From: Miscanthus floridulus
Taxonomy: Eukaryota; Streptophyta; Magnoliopsida; Poales; Poaceae
Assembly: GCF_019320115.1 (NCBI RefSeq)
Contig: NC_089597.1
Location: 121,630,951 to 121,694,950 of the forward strand
Reading direction: 5' to 3'
DNA: 64,000 nt
The notes below the pieces were generated by a model. It searched no databases and was not told where the DNA came from. It saw only the letters and a program-made list of their open reading frames with translations. A program made the position numbers and the translations under genes. This document shows positions 36,247-46,274 of the stretch, in pieces (the stretch's first letter is position 1; every line of letters starts with the position of its first letter).

Positions 36247-37455
36247 TGTCGGTGTTTCATAAACCGGACTAGTAAATTTATACGATTATCACACTGTTCT
36301 AGAAAGACGATGGTAGCATCCAATAGACATGAGGATTTATACTGGTTCAGGCCAGAGCCGTACGTCCAGTCTTAGAGAAGATCGAGTGTGTGTTCCTCGC
36401 TTGAATGATTTGAAGTTCTTACAACGGGGGTGCAAGAATGGAGAGAGAAAGGTGTAGAACCTATGCTAGACGAGGGGCAACTAGAAGAGAAGCTCCAGGA
36501 GCCCTACTGCTATGGATGGAATGGTAGAGGATGAAGAATGTGAAGATGATCCTGAGATGGGAGCCCTGGCTACCCTTATATAGAGTTCGTGGCCAGGGCT
36601 TGTTACAAAGAGGAGGTTCCCCCGACCGAAGAGTCGAGAGTCCGAGGGTGGTCCTAGCTAACTTGGCTTGCAAGCTATGTCGTCTTCTAATGCTCGCCCG
36701 GGCGTGGCTATCGTCATGGTCTTGTGGACACGTCGCAGCAGGGTCTGACATGGTGCTACTGTGCGGGCCATGGCAGCACTGTAGCCATGGTGATGGTTTG
36801 TCAGATGTCCTATGCAACGCGGCATCCTTCATGGTCTTCGTCGTCGTCTCCAGGATCCCTAGGACGTCGTACCCGTAGTAGGTAGCCGCCCCGGGTCGTT
36901 GTTCATCTGATCGCTTCGTGGGGCTAAGGGCCACGACCCCGATCGTTGGGGTCGAGGCTCTCTGCCATCCAAGGAGGTCTCCAGGTCGGGACCCTTGTCA
37001 TGGATCCATCCTGTAGTGGGTGGGATCGTACATGTGTCCTGTCGGTCCATATTTGTACTGTGGGCATCGTACCCGTTGTCACGGCTATGCGTTGCTGTCT
37101 TATTGGTGCAACGCGGCACTGGCATGGTGTCCGACTGGGCGGAGGTGACTGTCGTCACACCGGTCCTTGAGGGATCAGTGCAGCATGCTCGCCCCTATCA
37201 GGGCAGGTTCGTCAGGCAGGGCCTGACCTCTCCCCGTCCCTTTTAGGGGTCATGATGGGGGAGAGGTCGCACATCTGAGCGTCGCGTGGCCTGTGCTGGA
37301 GGAAGGGGTCGTGAACACCCTTGGCTCAGCGTCTTGCTCTGCTCGGCTTTCGCTAGGCCTCGGTCGTTTGGGCCCTTGCTGACTATTGCGTTGTAAGCCG
37401 TGCGGCCTGCTAACTAATCGGTGTCTTGAGACACCCCGGGGTTATGACCCCGACA
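36247..37455 (-). repeat. LTR of element G (1.2 kb)
   Basis: Bounded by TGTCGG at 36247 and CCGACA at 37455. On the minus strand a TATATAAG box lies at 36575-36583, enclosed by the inverted arms AGCCCTGGC and GCCAGGGCT. Position next to the primer-like site makes it the 5' LTR. The other LTR is not in the window. Confidence 0.75.
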
Positions 37456-37555
37456 TATATGTTGTTACTATTTTCTATAAAGTTAATCAAAGTTAAAAAA
37501 GTTTGACTGCCACGGATTCTAGGAATTTATTTATTTGGGAACGGAGGGAGTAGTA
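37456..37555. mobile_element. Stowaway-like MITE remnant
   Basis: Ends in GGGAACGGAGGGAGTAGTA, the grass Stowaway terminal sequence with a TA at the border. The other terminus is missing, apparently cut by the insertion of element G. Confidence 0.6.
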
Positions 37556-38035
37556 TATTCGAACGGTTAATTTTTAGATAATATGTTTTATAAAGTAAAG
37601 AGGACATATTGGATCACACTTTAACAAAAGCCATATGTTAGCATTATTGATCACGCATCTATACAGTCATCGCCGTAGCAAGGCATGAGTATATTTGTCT
37701 AGTAAATGCAAAAGGCTGAAAAAGCCAAAATCTAGATCCATGATGTCACAAAAATGGTATAGTATTATAATAACATTTAATACATAGCTTAAGGTAAGGT
37801 TTCAAGTAAATACGTATGAGAACACCCATGGGCCATGGAGGTGCCTTACAAACAACGAAAATATTCATAGACTATTTGATAGATTTATCCCAATTAGATA
37901 GGGATCATAGAAATCTACTCCTCTTCTAGCCATAAGCATTTTAAATTGGGACCAGGGGCAGGTATCTGTGACCAAGTGAATGGAGCTAAAGTGCATAATT
38001 TTCTTTGTCTTTACTAATCAATTGGGGCGGTTATA

Positions 38036-38142
38036 AGGCCATGTTCGGCTTGCTGAAAAAATGACCGATGCTAATATTGATTTGTTGTGAAAAAAAAAAA
38101 CTGTTATTTCGCTGAATGGGTACGGCCGCAAGCGAACAGGGC
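38036..38142. mobile_element. Small MITE-like element
   Basis: Starts GGCCATGTTCGGCTTGC and ends GCAAGCGAACAGGGCC; the termini are imperfect inverted repeats of about 16 bp around a 105-bp AT-rich body. No clear target duplication remains. Confidence 0.55.
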
Positions 38143-39083
38143 CTGGGTCTGGAGTCTGGAGCGTTGTGTTCGTCATTTTGGGCTGGTTATGATCGTTGGG
38201 CTTCGTTGGGCTGGGTTGGACAATGTTTCATCCTGGTCCAAAACGTGCTACATTTGTTGCGGAGCTACTCTCCCGAGATCGCAGTAGTTTGGCCAAAATT
38301 TCGACTAGCGGATTCGACATGTCAAAATTTAGCCAAACTTTGCATCGGTACGAACCAAAGAGGTCGCAAGTTTTAATCCATGCCAGACGCTTTAATGGCG
38401 TACCTAGAAATGCGTCGGAGATCCTATACTAGCCTAGAAATGTGCTGGAGTCATCAGTCAGATTCGAAGAATTGGGGAATCGGTCGTGGGAGGGCATGGG
38501 TGATGGGTCCGAGTCTGGTTTTCCGTGGGTGAAGGCGGCTAGTCTGCTGCCTGAACGAGTGAACGGTGCAGGCACAAGGCTCTGAAGAAAACGCGTCTGG
38601 TTCACGGGGGAAAACCGAGGATGACACCAGTTTCGCCTAGTTTATTGCATTTTTTTGAGGAAATTAGTTTATTGCATTGCTCTACCACGTTGTAACAAGT
38701 AACAACTTCGTTCTCGTCACTCATAAGCAGTTATCAGCTCACTCCTGTATACTACCATGTCCACAAAAGAACACGATTCTCGTCTTTCGAGGAGTGAAAC
38801 GGGTTAAAATTTAATTAAAATTATATAAAAATATATGGACTACTAACATCCGTGAAACAAAATAGGTACCATTAGATTAGTTATAGATTATATTTTTATA
38901 ATAAATTTTGTTAGAGACATAAATATTAATACTATTTATTATAAAATTAATTAAAATTAAATAAATTTGACTGACGTGTTTTTTTTAGACAAAGGGAGTA
39001 AATAAAATACTCCTAGACCATGAATGTCCGCCCTCTCCCGTCGCAATCCTGCAACCTGCAACGCATGGATGTCTGCTTCAGTG

Positions 39084-39610
39084 TGGGCGTTCAGTTAACC
39101 GAAACCGATCGGTTCGGTTCTTCAGTTCTTCAACTAATTCGGTTACCTGAGAAGAAGGTACCGATCGGTTACTTTGAAAATGCAGAACCGAGGAATTTCG
39201 GTTTCGGTTAATTCGGTTCGGTTTCGGTTCTAACCGATGGAACCGAATTTTTCAGGAACCAAGAAACAACACATTCAATTGCAAATTTCGGCAGCATTTT
39301 GCCTGATTTTCATGCAGTCAAAAGGGACAATTTAAAAAGCAATGCAACATAAAACAACAGTACAACACATTTATGTTATTGTTCTCTCAAATATTCAAGC
39401 ATTGAGCAATATTCAAGTCTACAGTAAAAAAACAAGAGGTCCAACAGTTTAGTTCGGTTATTTCAGGTCAATTCAGTTAACCGAGTGCTGGAATTGAATT
39501 AACCGTAATAATTTTGGTTTCTAGGAACCTGGAACCGAATCTAGGACCGAATATTTTGGTTTCGATTACTTCAGTTTTGGTTTCGATTAATTCGGTTCGG
39601 TTCTCCATTT
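39084..39610. repeat. TTCGGTT/AACCGAA-rich degenerate repeat
   Basis: Dozens of short TTCGGTT and AACCGAA motifs are concentrated at both ends (39090-39260 and 39440-39605), with an AT-rich centre. This looks like a non-autonomous DNA element, but no exact terminal repeat or target duplication could be fixed. Confidence 0.4.
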
Positions 39611-40036
39611 TTGGGTTTTTTTTTTGTGTGTGTCCAGGCTTATGTCTGCTTCCTCGGTTAAAATAAAATAACCAACCAAATTCGGATAAGCTTTCCTCCG
39701 GTTCTAGAGCCCTAGTCTGACGCAAGAGTCCAGTTTTACAGGCTGTCCCTGTCCATGTCCGTGCGCCGTGACCACGGGTAGCCAGCTAGCTAGCTGCGCC
39801 AAGCTGTCTGTGTAATTCAGCGGCCCCGCAGTCAGACTCCGATGGAGATGAGAGAACAGAACACACATGCATGCATGAATCTTGTCCGAAAGCACAGCCC
39901 ACACCACATAGATTTGAAAAGAAACGAACTCGATCGCTACTATTCGAAAGAGTGTCTCTCGTCACATGAATTTTTTTTATCACAGTATTAAGACCCAACA
40001 ACCTCTATCTTTCCTTTTTTTATATATAACCTACAG

Positions 40037-40101
40037 CCTCCACAGATCACATATTACAGATCACAATTTAACCTCCACAGATCACATATTACAGATCACA
40101 A
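40037..40101. repeat. Two-copy tandem repeat, period 35 bp
   Basis: A 30-bp block beginning CCTCCACAGATCACATATTA is repeated exactly at 40037-40066 and 40072-40101. Confidence 0.9.
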
Positions 40102-40709
40102 ATTTTTTTCGTACGAAAGAATAAATCACAAATCCAACACCACCGCCGCCGAAGCAGAATGCGTGGCCGACGGGGGAGGCCCTGGAGGCGCGCCTGGAGG
40201 CCCTGGAGGCGCGCCTCGCCGGCACGGGGAGCGTGCTGCACAGGTCGGCGAGTGGACCGCCTCGTCCTAGGCGATGGTTGGCCTGTTGGTCTGAAGTGGC
40301 GATGCAGGAGCCAACACGTGCACGGGGAGCGTGCCTGTTGGTCTGCAGTGTCCTCTTGAGTTGTTGGTGTGCCCGCTCGAAGAGGCTCGGCGTTCTGGGA
40401 AGGTTCGCGAAGGCCACTCCCGTGCCTGCAGGTACGAGGCATCGTGGCTAAAAAATCATGTGTTTTTTTATGCTAAAAAACACGAACATATAGGCAGTTG
40501 TACATCCGGTGGTGCAGAAAACAAACGAAAGAATAATGTGACATGCGTGCTAGTACATTTACATTGCCATCGCCCATGGCAAAACCAAACATTATTCGCC
40601 AGACCAGACCACCGATCTCTCTGGTTTCCACCACGGCGAGGCCGAACGACGAGGGATCGTGCACTGTGGCTTCGTGTTCGTTCATCCATCGATCCAACCA
40701 CACGCATCC

Positions 40710-41588
40710 TCACCGGAGCTTGCACTCGGCGGGCACGCCCTGCGGGAACCGCTTGGCATCGGTGCAGTAGTTGTAGATCATGAACTTCCTCTGCACCCAG
40801 CGCATGCGGCGGTAGCTCATGTCACTAAGCTGCTGGTTCCACCAGCTGCCGCGTCGCCCTCCCCCGGCCGCAGCCTCCATGGCGCCGACGGGGCACTGCT
40901 GCTTGCCGTTAGCCCAGACGCAGGCGTCGGCGCTGAACCCACGGAACGACGCCACGAACGGCGCCTGCGTCCAGTCCGCCTTGACGCGCCCGCCCTGCGT
41001 GGCCCAGTCGTCGGCGTTCCAGAGACTCGCGTACAGCCTCATCGGCTGCGTCCGCGGGAACGCCACCCCGCGCGCCTCCTGGTTCTTGAAGTCCCGGATC
41101 GGCGTGCCGTCCACCGCGAAGATCACGTGCTGCGGGTTCCACACCACCGAGTAGGTGTGGAAGCCCTTGGTGGGGTCGAACCAGAGCCGGAACTGCTGCT
41201 CCCTCTGCCCTTGGCCCTGGGTGAACACGTTGGTGTGCAGCGTGTAGGGCTCGCCGGAGACGTTGCCGAGGAACTCGAAGTCGATCTCGTCGTGCGCGCT
41301 GCCGGCGGAGGAGAGGTAGAAGGTGGTGACGGTGCCCGCGGAGTTGCCGGGCACCAGCTTGATCTGCATGTCGATCTTGCCGAAGAGGTACTGGTTCTTG
41401 GACTGGAACCCGGAGCCGGAGGTCTTGTCCAGGGTCAGGTCCAGCCCGCGCCCGCCGTCCACCACCTTTCCTCGACCTTGCCCCCACGTCATCTCCGTGT
41501 CCTGGTAGAAGTTGCCGCCGTGTGCGATGGACGCTAAGCACGCCACCGCCACGAAGGCAACTAGTGCCCCTGGCCTCATCATCATCAT
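40710..41588 (-). CDS. XTH: Xyloglucan endotransglucosylase/hydrolase (292 aa, single exon)
   Basis: Secreted GH16 enzyme that cuts and rejoins xyloglucan chains in the cell wall during growth. Residues 1-24 form a signal peptide ([18 protein letters not shown], then GNFYQD). The catalytic motif [10 protein letters not shown] has nucleophile E101, helper D103 and acid/base E105, followed by the conserved N-glycosylation sequon N109-[14 protein letters not shown] and [14 protein letters not shown] are family motifs. The C-terminal XET_C region has four cysteines (C223, C232, C275, C289), as expected for two disulfides. Length is normal for XTHs (about 280-300 aa). The first of four consecutive ATGs is taken as start; any gives the same mature protein. 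The gene has no intron, whereas most family members have some. It is very GC-rich. This is the only intact host gene in the window; the subgroup cannot be fixed by eye. Confidence 0.96.
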   Translation of the reverse strand: MMMMRPGALVAFVAVACLASIAHGGNFYQDTEMTWGQGRGKVVDGGRGLDLTLDKTSGSGFQSKNQYLFGKIDMQIKLVPGNSAGTVTTFYLSSAGSAHDEIDFEFLGNVSGEPYTLHTNVFTQGQGQREQQFRLWFDPTKGFHTYSVVWNPQHVIFAVDGTPIRDFKNQEARGVAFPRTQPMRLYASLWNADDWATQGGRVKADWTQAPFVASFRGFSADACVWANGKQQCPVGAMEAAAGGGRRGSWWNQQLSDMSYRRMRWVQRKFMIYNYCTDAKRFPQGVPAECKLR

Positions 41589-41740
41589 CTTCTTCTCACC
41601 TCTAGCTCGTGTCTGTGACTGCCGGAGCTCTAGCTAGTGATAGTGGTGTGAGTAGCGTGTGTGGGGAAGGAAGGAACTTGGACTTGAGAGATGTTTCGAT
41701 TGGTGTGTGAGTGGGTTGGGATGGCCATGGAGTGGGGTGG

Positions 41741-41748
41741 TATTTATA
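41741..41748 (-). promoter_or_regulatory. TATA box of the XTH gene
   Basis: The minus strand reads TATAAATA within CGTATAAATACC, about 150 nt upstream of the ATG. This would give a 5' leader of about 120 nt. The leader is rich in CT and GT and contains no ATG before the first of the four start codons in the part read. Confidence 0.75.
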
Positions 41749-41749
41749 C

Positions 41750-43319
41750 GGGAGCGCCGGGGTGCGGTTCCTTAGCCGTGGCAGCCAGCTAGCCAGGCAG
41801 GCAGCCGCGGGCACGGCAGGTGGTGAACCAACGGGCGAGTGCCGGGCGGCTCCGGCGCTGGGCTGGCTGGCAGGATGGCGCGTCTCCGCGGAGTGAATGC
41901 GGGTAGATTTAGGGCACGACACGGCTGGCCGCACCTTGGATCCAGCGGAAGCTGGCTGCCCGCGCGTACGTCCACGCCGGTGGGGGCCGCGCGGCGCGGG
42001 CGCCTTTACTTGCCCACGCGCGGACGCGTGACGCGTCCACCCCGACCCGACCCCGGCGGCATCCGCGAAAGGGGTGGCCTAGCCGTGCCGGGAGCCGGGT
42101 GCCGGGTGCCGGGCGGGGAAAGCGCGCGTGCAGCTTTTGGCGCTGCTTTCCTCTGCGTGCTCCGGCCGCGCACAGTGGCGCTAGCTAGCTAGTGCTACGG
42201 GGGCGTTCGCTGCTTTACAGTGAGGCGCCGGCTGGTGGTGGGCAGGCACGCAGGGGCACAGGCTGCTTGCCCCGCTCGTGCTGCCCGCCTGCCACGGCCA
42301 CTGCCAGCCCCGCGGCGAGATCCGGCCGTGGCATGTGCCGAGTCCGGCTGCCGGCTCTGCTCTGCTCGGTTGCTCTTGCCTTGACCCCATGGGAGAAGGA
42401 ACGCGGCGGCTGCCCTAGCCTTCCCGTCCATGGCATTCGAGTTGTACGTCCGTACTTGCATGCTGCAGGTGCAGGGTGTCCACGGTAAACGGCTAAAAAC
42501 GCATGCAGTGCCGCCGGTGTCCGGTGAGACTTTCATTGGTCCGTAGTAGGGCTGGGACGAAAGTTGGATCCGCCATTACGCTGAGCAGTTGAACGGGCGG
42601 TGGCGCTAGCGACGGAAGCCCATACACGTACAGTCGTATTCGTACACAGGCAGAGGCCGTGTAGCTCAGGCCTCAGGCAGTCGAGCTGGAGTGCTTACCG
42701 GTTTCTCCTTCCAACATGCTGTCGTTAGGTACACCTATACAGGTGTGCTGATTTGGACTACGTTTAGTACAAACCAACACGACCGCTTTTGGACATGTCG
42801 AGATCGAGGCAGGGGCTGCCGAATTTGAATCCGTTACAAGGAAATTTGAACACTGAAGGATGCTTGTTACTGTGTTTATCCTCATTTGACATGGCTGAAG
42901 TGTTTTCTCTGATAATGTGCTCATGTGTGACTTTAGAAATATGCTGTATCATGAAGCAAAAATTACAGCCCCGTTCGTCCAAGTACAAGAACTAATGGTC
43001 TGTTTGGAATGCAGAAGATTTCATAAAAAAATATACAGAAATTTAAGAAGAATCAATTTATTTTCATAGGGAAAATACTAGAACAAAGAAAAATTCCCCT
43101 GTCCATATGTTGTGCGAACAGAAAAATTTTCCCACATAGGTACACCTATACAGTTGCATGATCAAAACTTGTGCTCAAATGTGGCAGTTGTGGGATCCTC
43201 GGGCTGTCCTATGCTATTTGTTAGTGATTACTAAAGATACAAATTACACATTCATATGTTTAATATTAAACACATCTTCATACCTCTTCTGACTATATTG
43301 CTGAGGGTGTTGTCTATGA
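41750..43319. other. XTH upstream region, no gene seen
   Basis: GC-rich, CpG-dense DNA from about 41750 to 42420 probably forms the XTH promoter region. The overlapping frames there are artefacts of base composition. From about 42700 it becomes AT-rich. An exact 17-bp direct repeat brackets 42743-43136. Confidence 0.6.
42726..43153. repeat. 394-bp segment flanked by 17-bp direct repeats
   Basis: TAGGTACACCTATACAG occurs at 42726-42742 and again identically at 43137-43153. The enclosed AT-rich segment shows no coding frame of note and no obvious poly(A). The arrangement is like a long target duplication or repair footprint. Confidence 0.6.
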
Positions 43320-43328
43320 TAAGCATAA

Positions 43329-44835
43329 GGGATAATTGTCTGTTGGACATCCCAAGTGATCGTCCTTTAATGGCGGACATCCAATTTGGAGCATTTTGCC
43401 AGAAAACACTCTGGTTCTGTGAAATTAGGCTATAGGCACCATGGACCGGTTGCAACCGGTTGATAAGAGAGAACAATGGTGAAATGACATTCTTGCCCCT
43501 GCCGCGCGCGTCGCGGTCTTCTTCAACCTGGCCGTCGGCTCCGGGGCCGGCGGGTTCCTCGCGGCGCCGCGGTTCGCGCGCCGGCTACCCGCCTAGGCGG
43601 CGCGCGAGTTCGTGGCCAAGAACCACAAGGTCCTGTCAGGGGGGCGTGGCGGGAGCGGCGGGGGCCTGATGTCGATGTCGTTCGGCGCGCCCACCCCGAG
43701 GCCTTGTTCCGAAAGGTGTTCGGTGACCTGACGGTGCGCGACGCCGCGAAGCCGCCGCTGATCCCGTGCTACGACATGGCGAGCGTGGCGCCGTTCGTGT
43801 TCTCCCGCGCCGACGCCGTGGAGGCCGACGCGTTCGACTTCCCGCTGTGGCAGGTGTGCGCTGCGGCCTACGGCGTGGGCCCCACGGAGGTGGCGTCCCT
43901 GGATGGGCACACCAGGCTGCACGCCGCGGCGGGGACCGGCGGGGGTGGAGCGTCCGCCGTTGTGGCCAACCCGACGGCCGTGGCGCTCACGCATGTGCTC
44001 CACAACAAGCGCGAGTTCCCCTTCGCTGTCGGCGCGGTCGACCTCGTGGTGCTCTCCCTCGGCGGGAGCGCGCCCGCTGTCGCCTCCTTGCTGGGTCGCC
44101 CCTCATCCTCCAGCCTCCTGCGCATCGCCGGAGCCTACCAGGCCGACATGGTGAGCCTGCCTGCATGACCGGCACCATTTCTCGAACAGGGTAGCAGTTG
44201 GAACGAACAAACGGACAGGACAGGACTGACAATGCGCCTCTCGCGGTTTGTTTTGTTTCGATCGCAGGTTGACCAGGCCGTGACGATGGCGTTCGGGGAG
44301 AGCAGAGCGACCAACTACGTCCGCATCCAGGGCAACGGCATTACGCCCGGCGAGACGGTGGAGGCACGCTGGCGGAGCGGGGCGTGAGTCGGTGCTATTC
44401 CGTGGCAAGAAGCTGATGGCGCAGACCAACGGCGAGCGGCTGGACGCGCGTGGCGGAGCAGCTGGTCCAGGAGCACCACCGCCGGCTGGAGAGCAAGACC
44501 CCGTGGTGCTGGTGAAGCCCTCCGCGCGCGCGGGTGAGGGATGCGAGGTTAGCAGCAGTGGGCCTTCGACCGCCACACTGGCAGCTGCCGCCTCAGCGCC
44601 TTCGTGCGCCGACACAGAAAATAGAAAAAAAAGAGAATGGGAGAGAGGAAGAAGAAAGTGACACGGACAAGAACGTCATTTCATCGTTCTTCTCTCTCCT
44701 CAACCAGCTACAACCGGTTCAGTGATGACCTGTGACCTAATTTCACCGAACCAGAGTGTCTTCTGACATACGGTTTAAAACAAGGTGTCCGCCAGCAAAC
44801 GACCATCACTTTAATTTTCGCCAGACAATTATCCC
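43329..44835 (+). mobile_element. Pack-MULE carrying patatin-like gene fragment
   Basis: A 1.5-kb element with long terminal inverted repeats of roughly 170 bp. The left TIR starts GGGATAATTGTCTG at 43329; the right TIR, read on the other strand, starts with the same 14 bases at 44835. Internal matching blocks include CACTCTGGTTC and GTGAAATTAGG. A 9-bp target duplication flanks it: TAAGCATAA (43320-43328) and TAAGCATGA (44836-44844), one mismatch. No transposase is present. The GC-rich interior is a piece of a host gene, the definition of a Pack-MULE. Confidence 0.88.
43505..44535 (+). pseudogene. Patatin-like phospholipase (pPLAIII-type) fragment inside the Pack-MULE
   Basis: Captured fragment of a class III patatin-like acyl hydrolase. 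The early part reads FFNLAVGSGAGG, where GSGAG at 43537-43551 is the GxGxG motif that replaces GxSxG in pPLAIII proteins. An in-frame TAG follows at 43594-43596. After internal loss and a frame change, a longer frame (43704 onward) has FGDLTVRDAAKPPLIPCYDM, PFVFSRADA, ALTHVLHNKREFP and LLRIAGAYQADM. An intron-like gap with GTGAGC at 44151 and GCAG ending at 44267 (117 nt) precedes VDQAVTMAFGESRATNYVRI, then a further frameshift near 44380. Retention of the intron shows capture from DNA, not from mRNA. The pieces lie in three frames, so no full protein is expected, though a chimeric transcript is possible. Confidence 0.85.
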
Positions 44836-44844
44836 TAAGCATGA

Positions 44845-46274
44845 AGTACCGGTGCTGTCTGACTGAGTGTGAAGCAATATTTCAGTTGCTTCTAATGGTT
44901 TAGACTACACGTGCTATTGCAGATAGCTGAGCAATCCAATTGACAGATTTGATGAGATGCTTTCCCCCATACTGGTGCTTCTTCTCTAAACTCAATCTCA
45001 CTTCGTTATATCGGATTGTTCGTGCTTGCTGAGGTATCAGTGATATCGGTCGCTAACAACCGTATATGAGTTAATTTGGTAAAATTATACAACATTAATT
45101 AACAATTCAGTTGAACTAATGCAAATTTATAATATTCAATCAGACAAAGTATAAAAAAAACGTTGAATCATTCTTGTACTTAGACCTGTACGTTTATGAT
45201 CAAATATGGCCTCAGCCGTGGTTTAGTACAAAATAGTCAACAAAATAGAGTATGACATGCAAGCGTGCACGCCAGCCGGTGACATATTAAAAGGCAGACG
45301 AAAGAAATCATGAAGACTAGGTGCAAACGTGCACGTAAAGGCTAATACTAGCATAGAAAAAAAATATCAATTATATGCCTACAATGAGAACAAAATTTTT
45401 ATGGCATCTTGTGGTTAGGGTACTAGATGGAGTATATTAGACATGAGAAATTGTGAACAGCTGGAACTGTAATGGTCGATCTCCTAGATCTTTAAACTGC
45501 ATGACGAATTATGGGCATGTTTGGTTGATGATCAAAACTTGCTACGTCTAGCATTCGACAAATTGTGACTGCCAGAGAAAGTTTGATGAGCAAATTGAAA
45601 CCACACTTAGTGGCAAAATTTGACAAGAAAATAGGTCTATGACGTATAGGACCGGGTGCTAAAAAAGTGTGGTACACTATAGTTATGGCAGCAAACCCAA
45701 CAGCTACTAGAAAAACTATGACATGATTAACTTATGGCATGGTTGGTCATGAACCAAATAGACTGTATATGATAAGCCAGTGGAATATATAGAATGTGGA
45801 ACCAATATTTAAACAAGCTAGATTGCATTGCAATCGTGTTGTGCGCTTGAGAAGTGGCAATTACAGCATGGTAGGATAGAGTACTCTGCTCCTTTCAAAT
45901 CCTGTAATAAAAATCTAGAAAAGTTAAAATATGGAGTAACAAATAAATGTGGCGCCGTGCTAGTTTCGTAAAAGCGACTCATGGGCTGAGGTGGCAGGCC
46001 ATGAGTCGACTCACGCCACTGGAGCAATCGACTCGTCCGATGAGAGGATTGAACCAATTCACCTGCATGAGTCGATTCATCGCTGATAAAAACGATTAAA
46101 ATAAAGAAGCACGAACGACTAATGATTTCTTGTGAGAGAGCGGCCGGACAAAAGCAGCTATGAAACTATTTTTTTATTTGACAACAGAAAGTAACAGTTG
46201 TAATAGTTTTGTTTATTTATATAAAGGTCCCACTTAACTTAGAAATCGACTCATCCAAAACTGAGGTGGCCGTC
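44845..46274. other. Intergenic, AT-rich; no gene seen
   Basis: No supportable gene. Contains a possible MITE (45509-45763) and short inverted repeats around CATGAGTCGACTC and GAGTCGATTC between 45975 and 46080. Confidence 0.6.
45509..45763. mobile_element. Possible MITE
   Basis: Left end GGGCATGTTTGGTTGATGATCAA resembles the reverse complement of the right end (CATGGTTGGTCATGAACCAAAT) with mismatches. No target duplication was recognised, so the limits are approximate. Confidence 0.4.

Larger units (their letters stand above)
37556..40700. other. Intergenic region downstream of XTH
   Basis: No gene is supported: frames are short, not of recognisable families and mutually overlapping. It holds MITE-like and TTCGGTT-rich repeats listed separately, AT-rich tracts (38810-38960, with a Stowaway-like AAAGGGAGTA at about 38990), two adjacent 30-bp repeats and a GC-rich block near 40150-40440. 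Confidence 0.6.

Noticed and set aside
40082..40442. Two overlapping minus-strand frames (111 and 117 codons) downstream of XTH
   Set aside because: They overlap in different frames, contain GC-rich tandem blocks (GGAGGCGCGCCTGG) and match no family known to me.
40659..41537. 292-codon open frame antisense to XTH
   Set aside because: A by-product of high GC at third codon positions; it reads as Arg/Ala/Val-rich low-complexity sequence with no known domain, whereas the sense frame has a complete enzyme.
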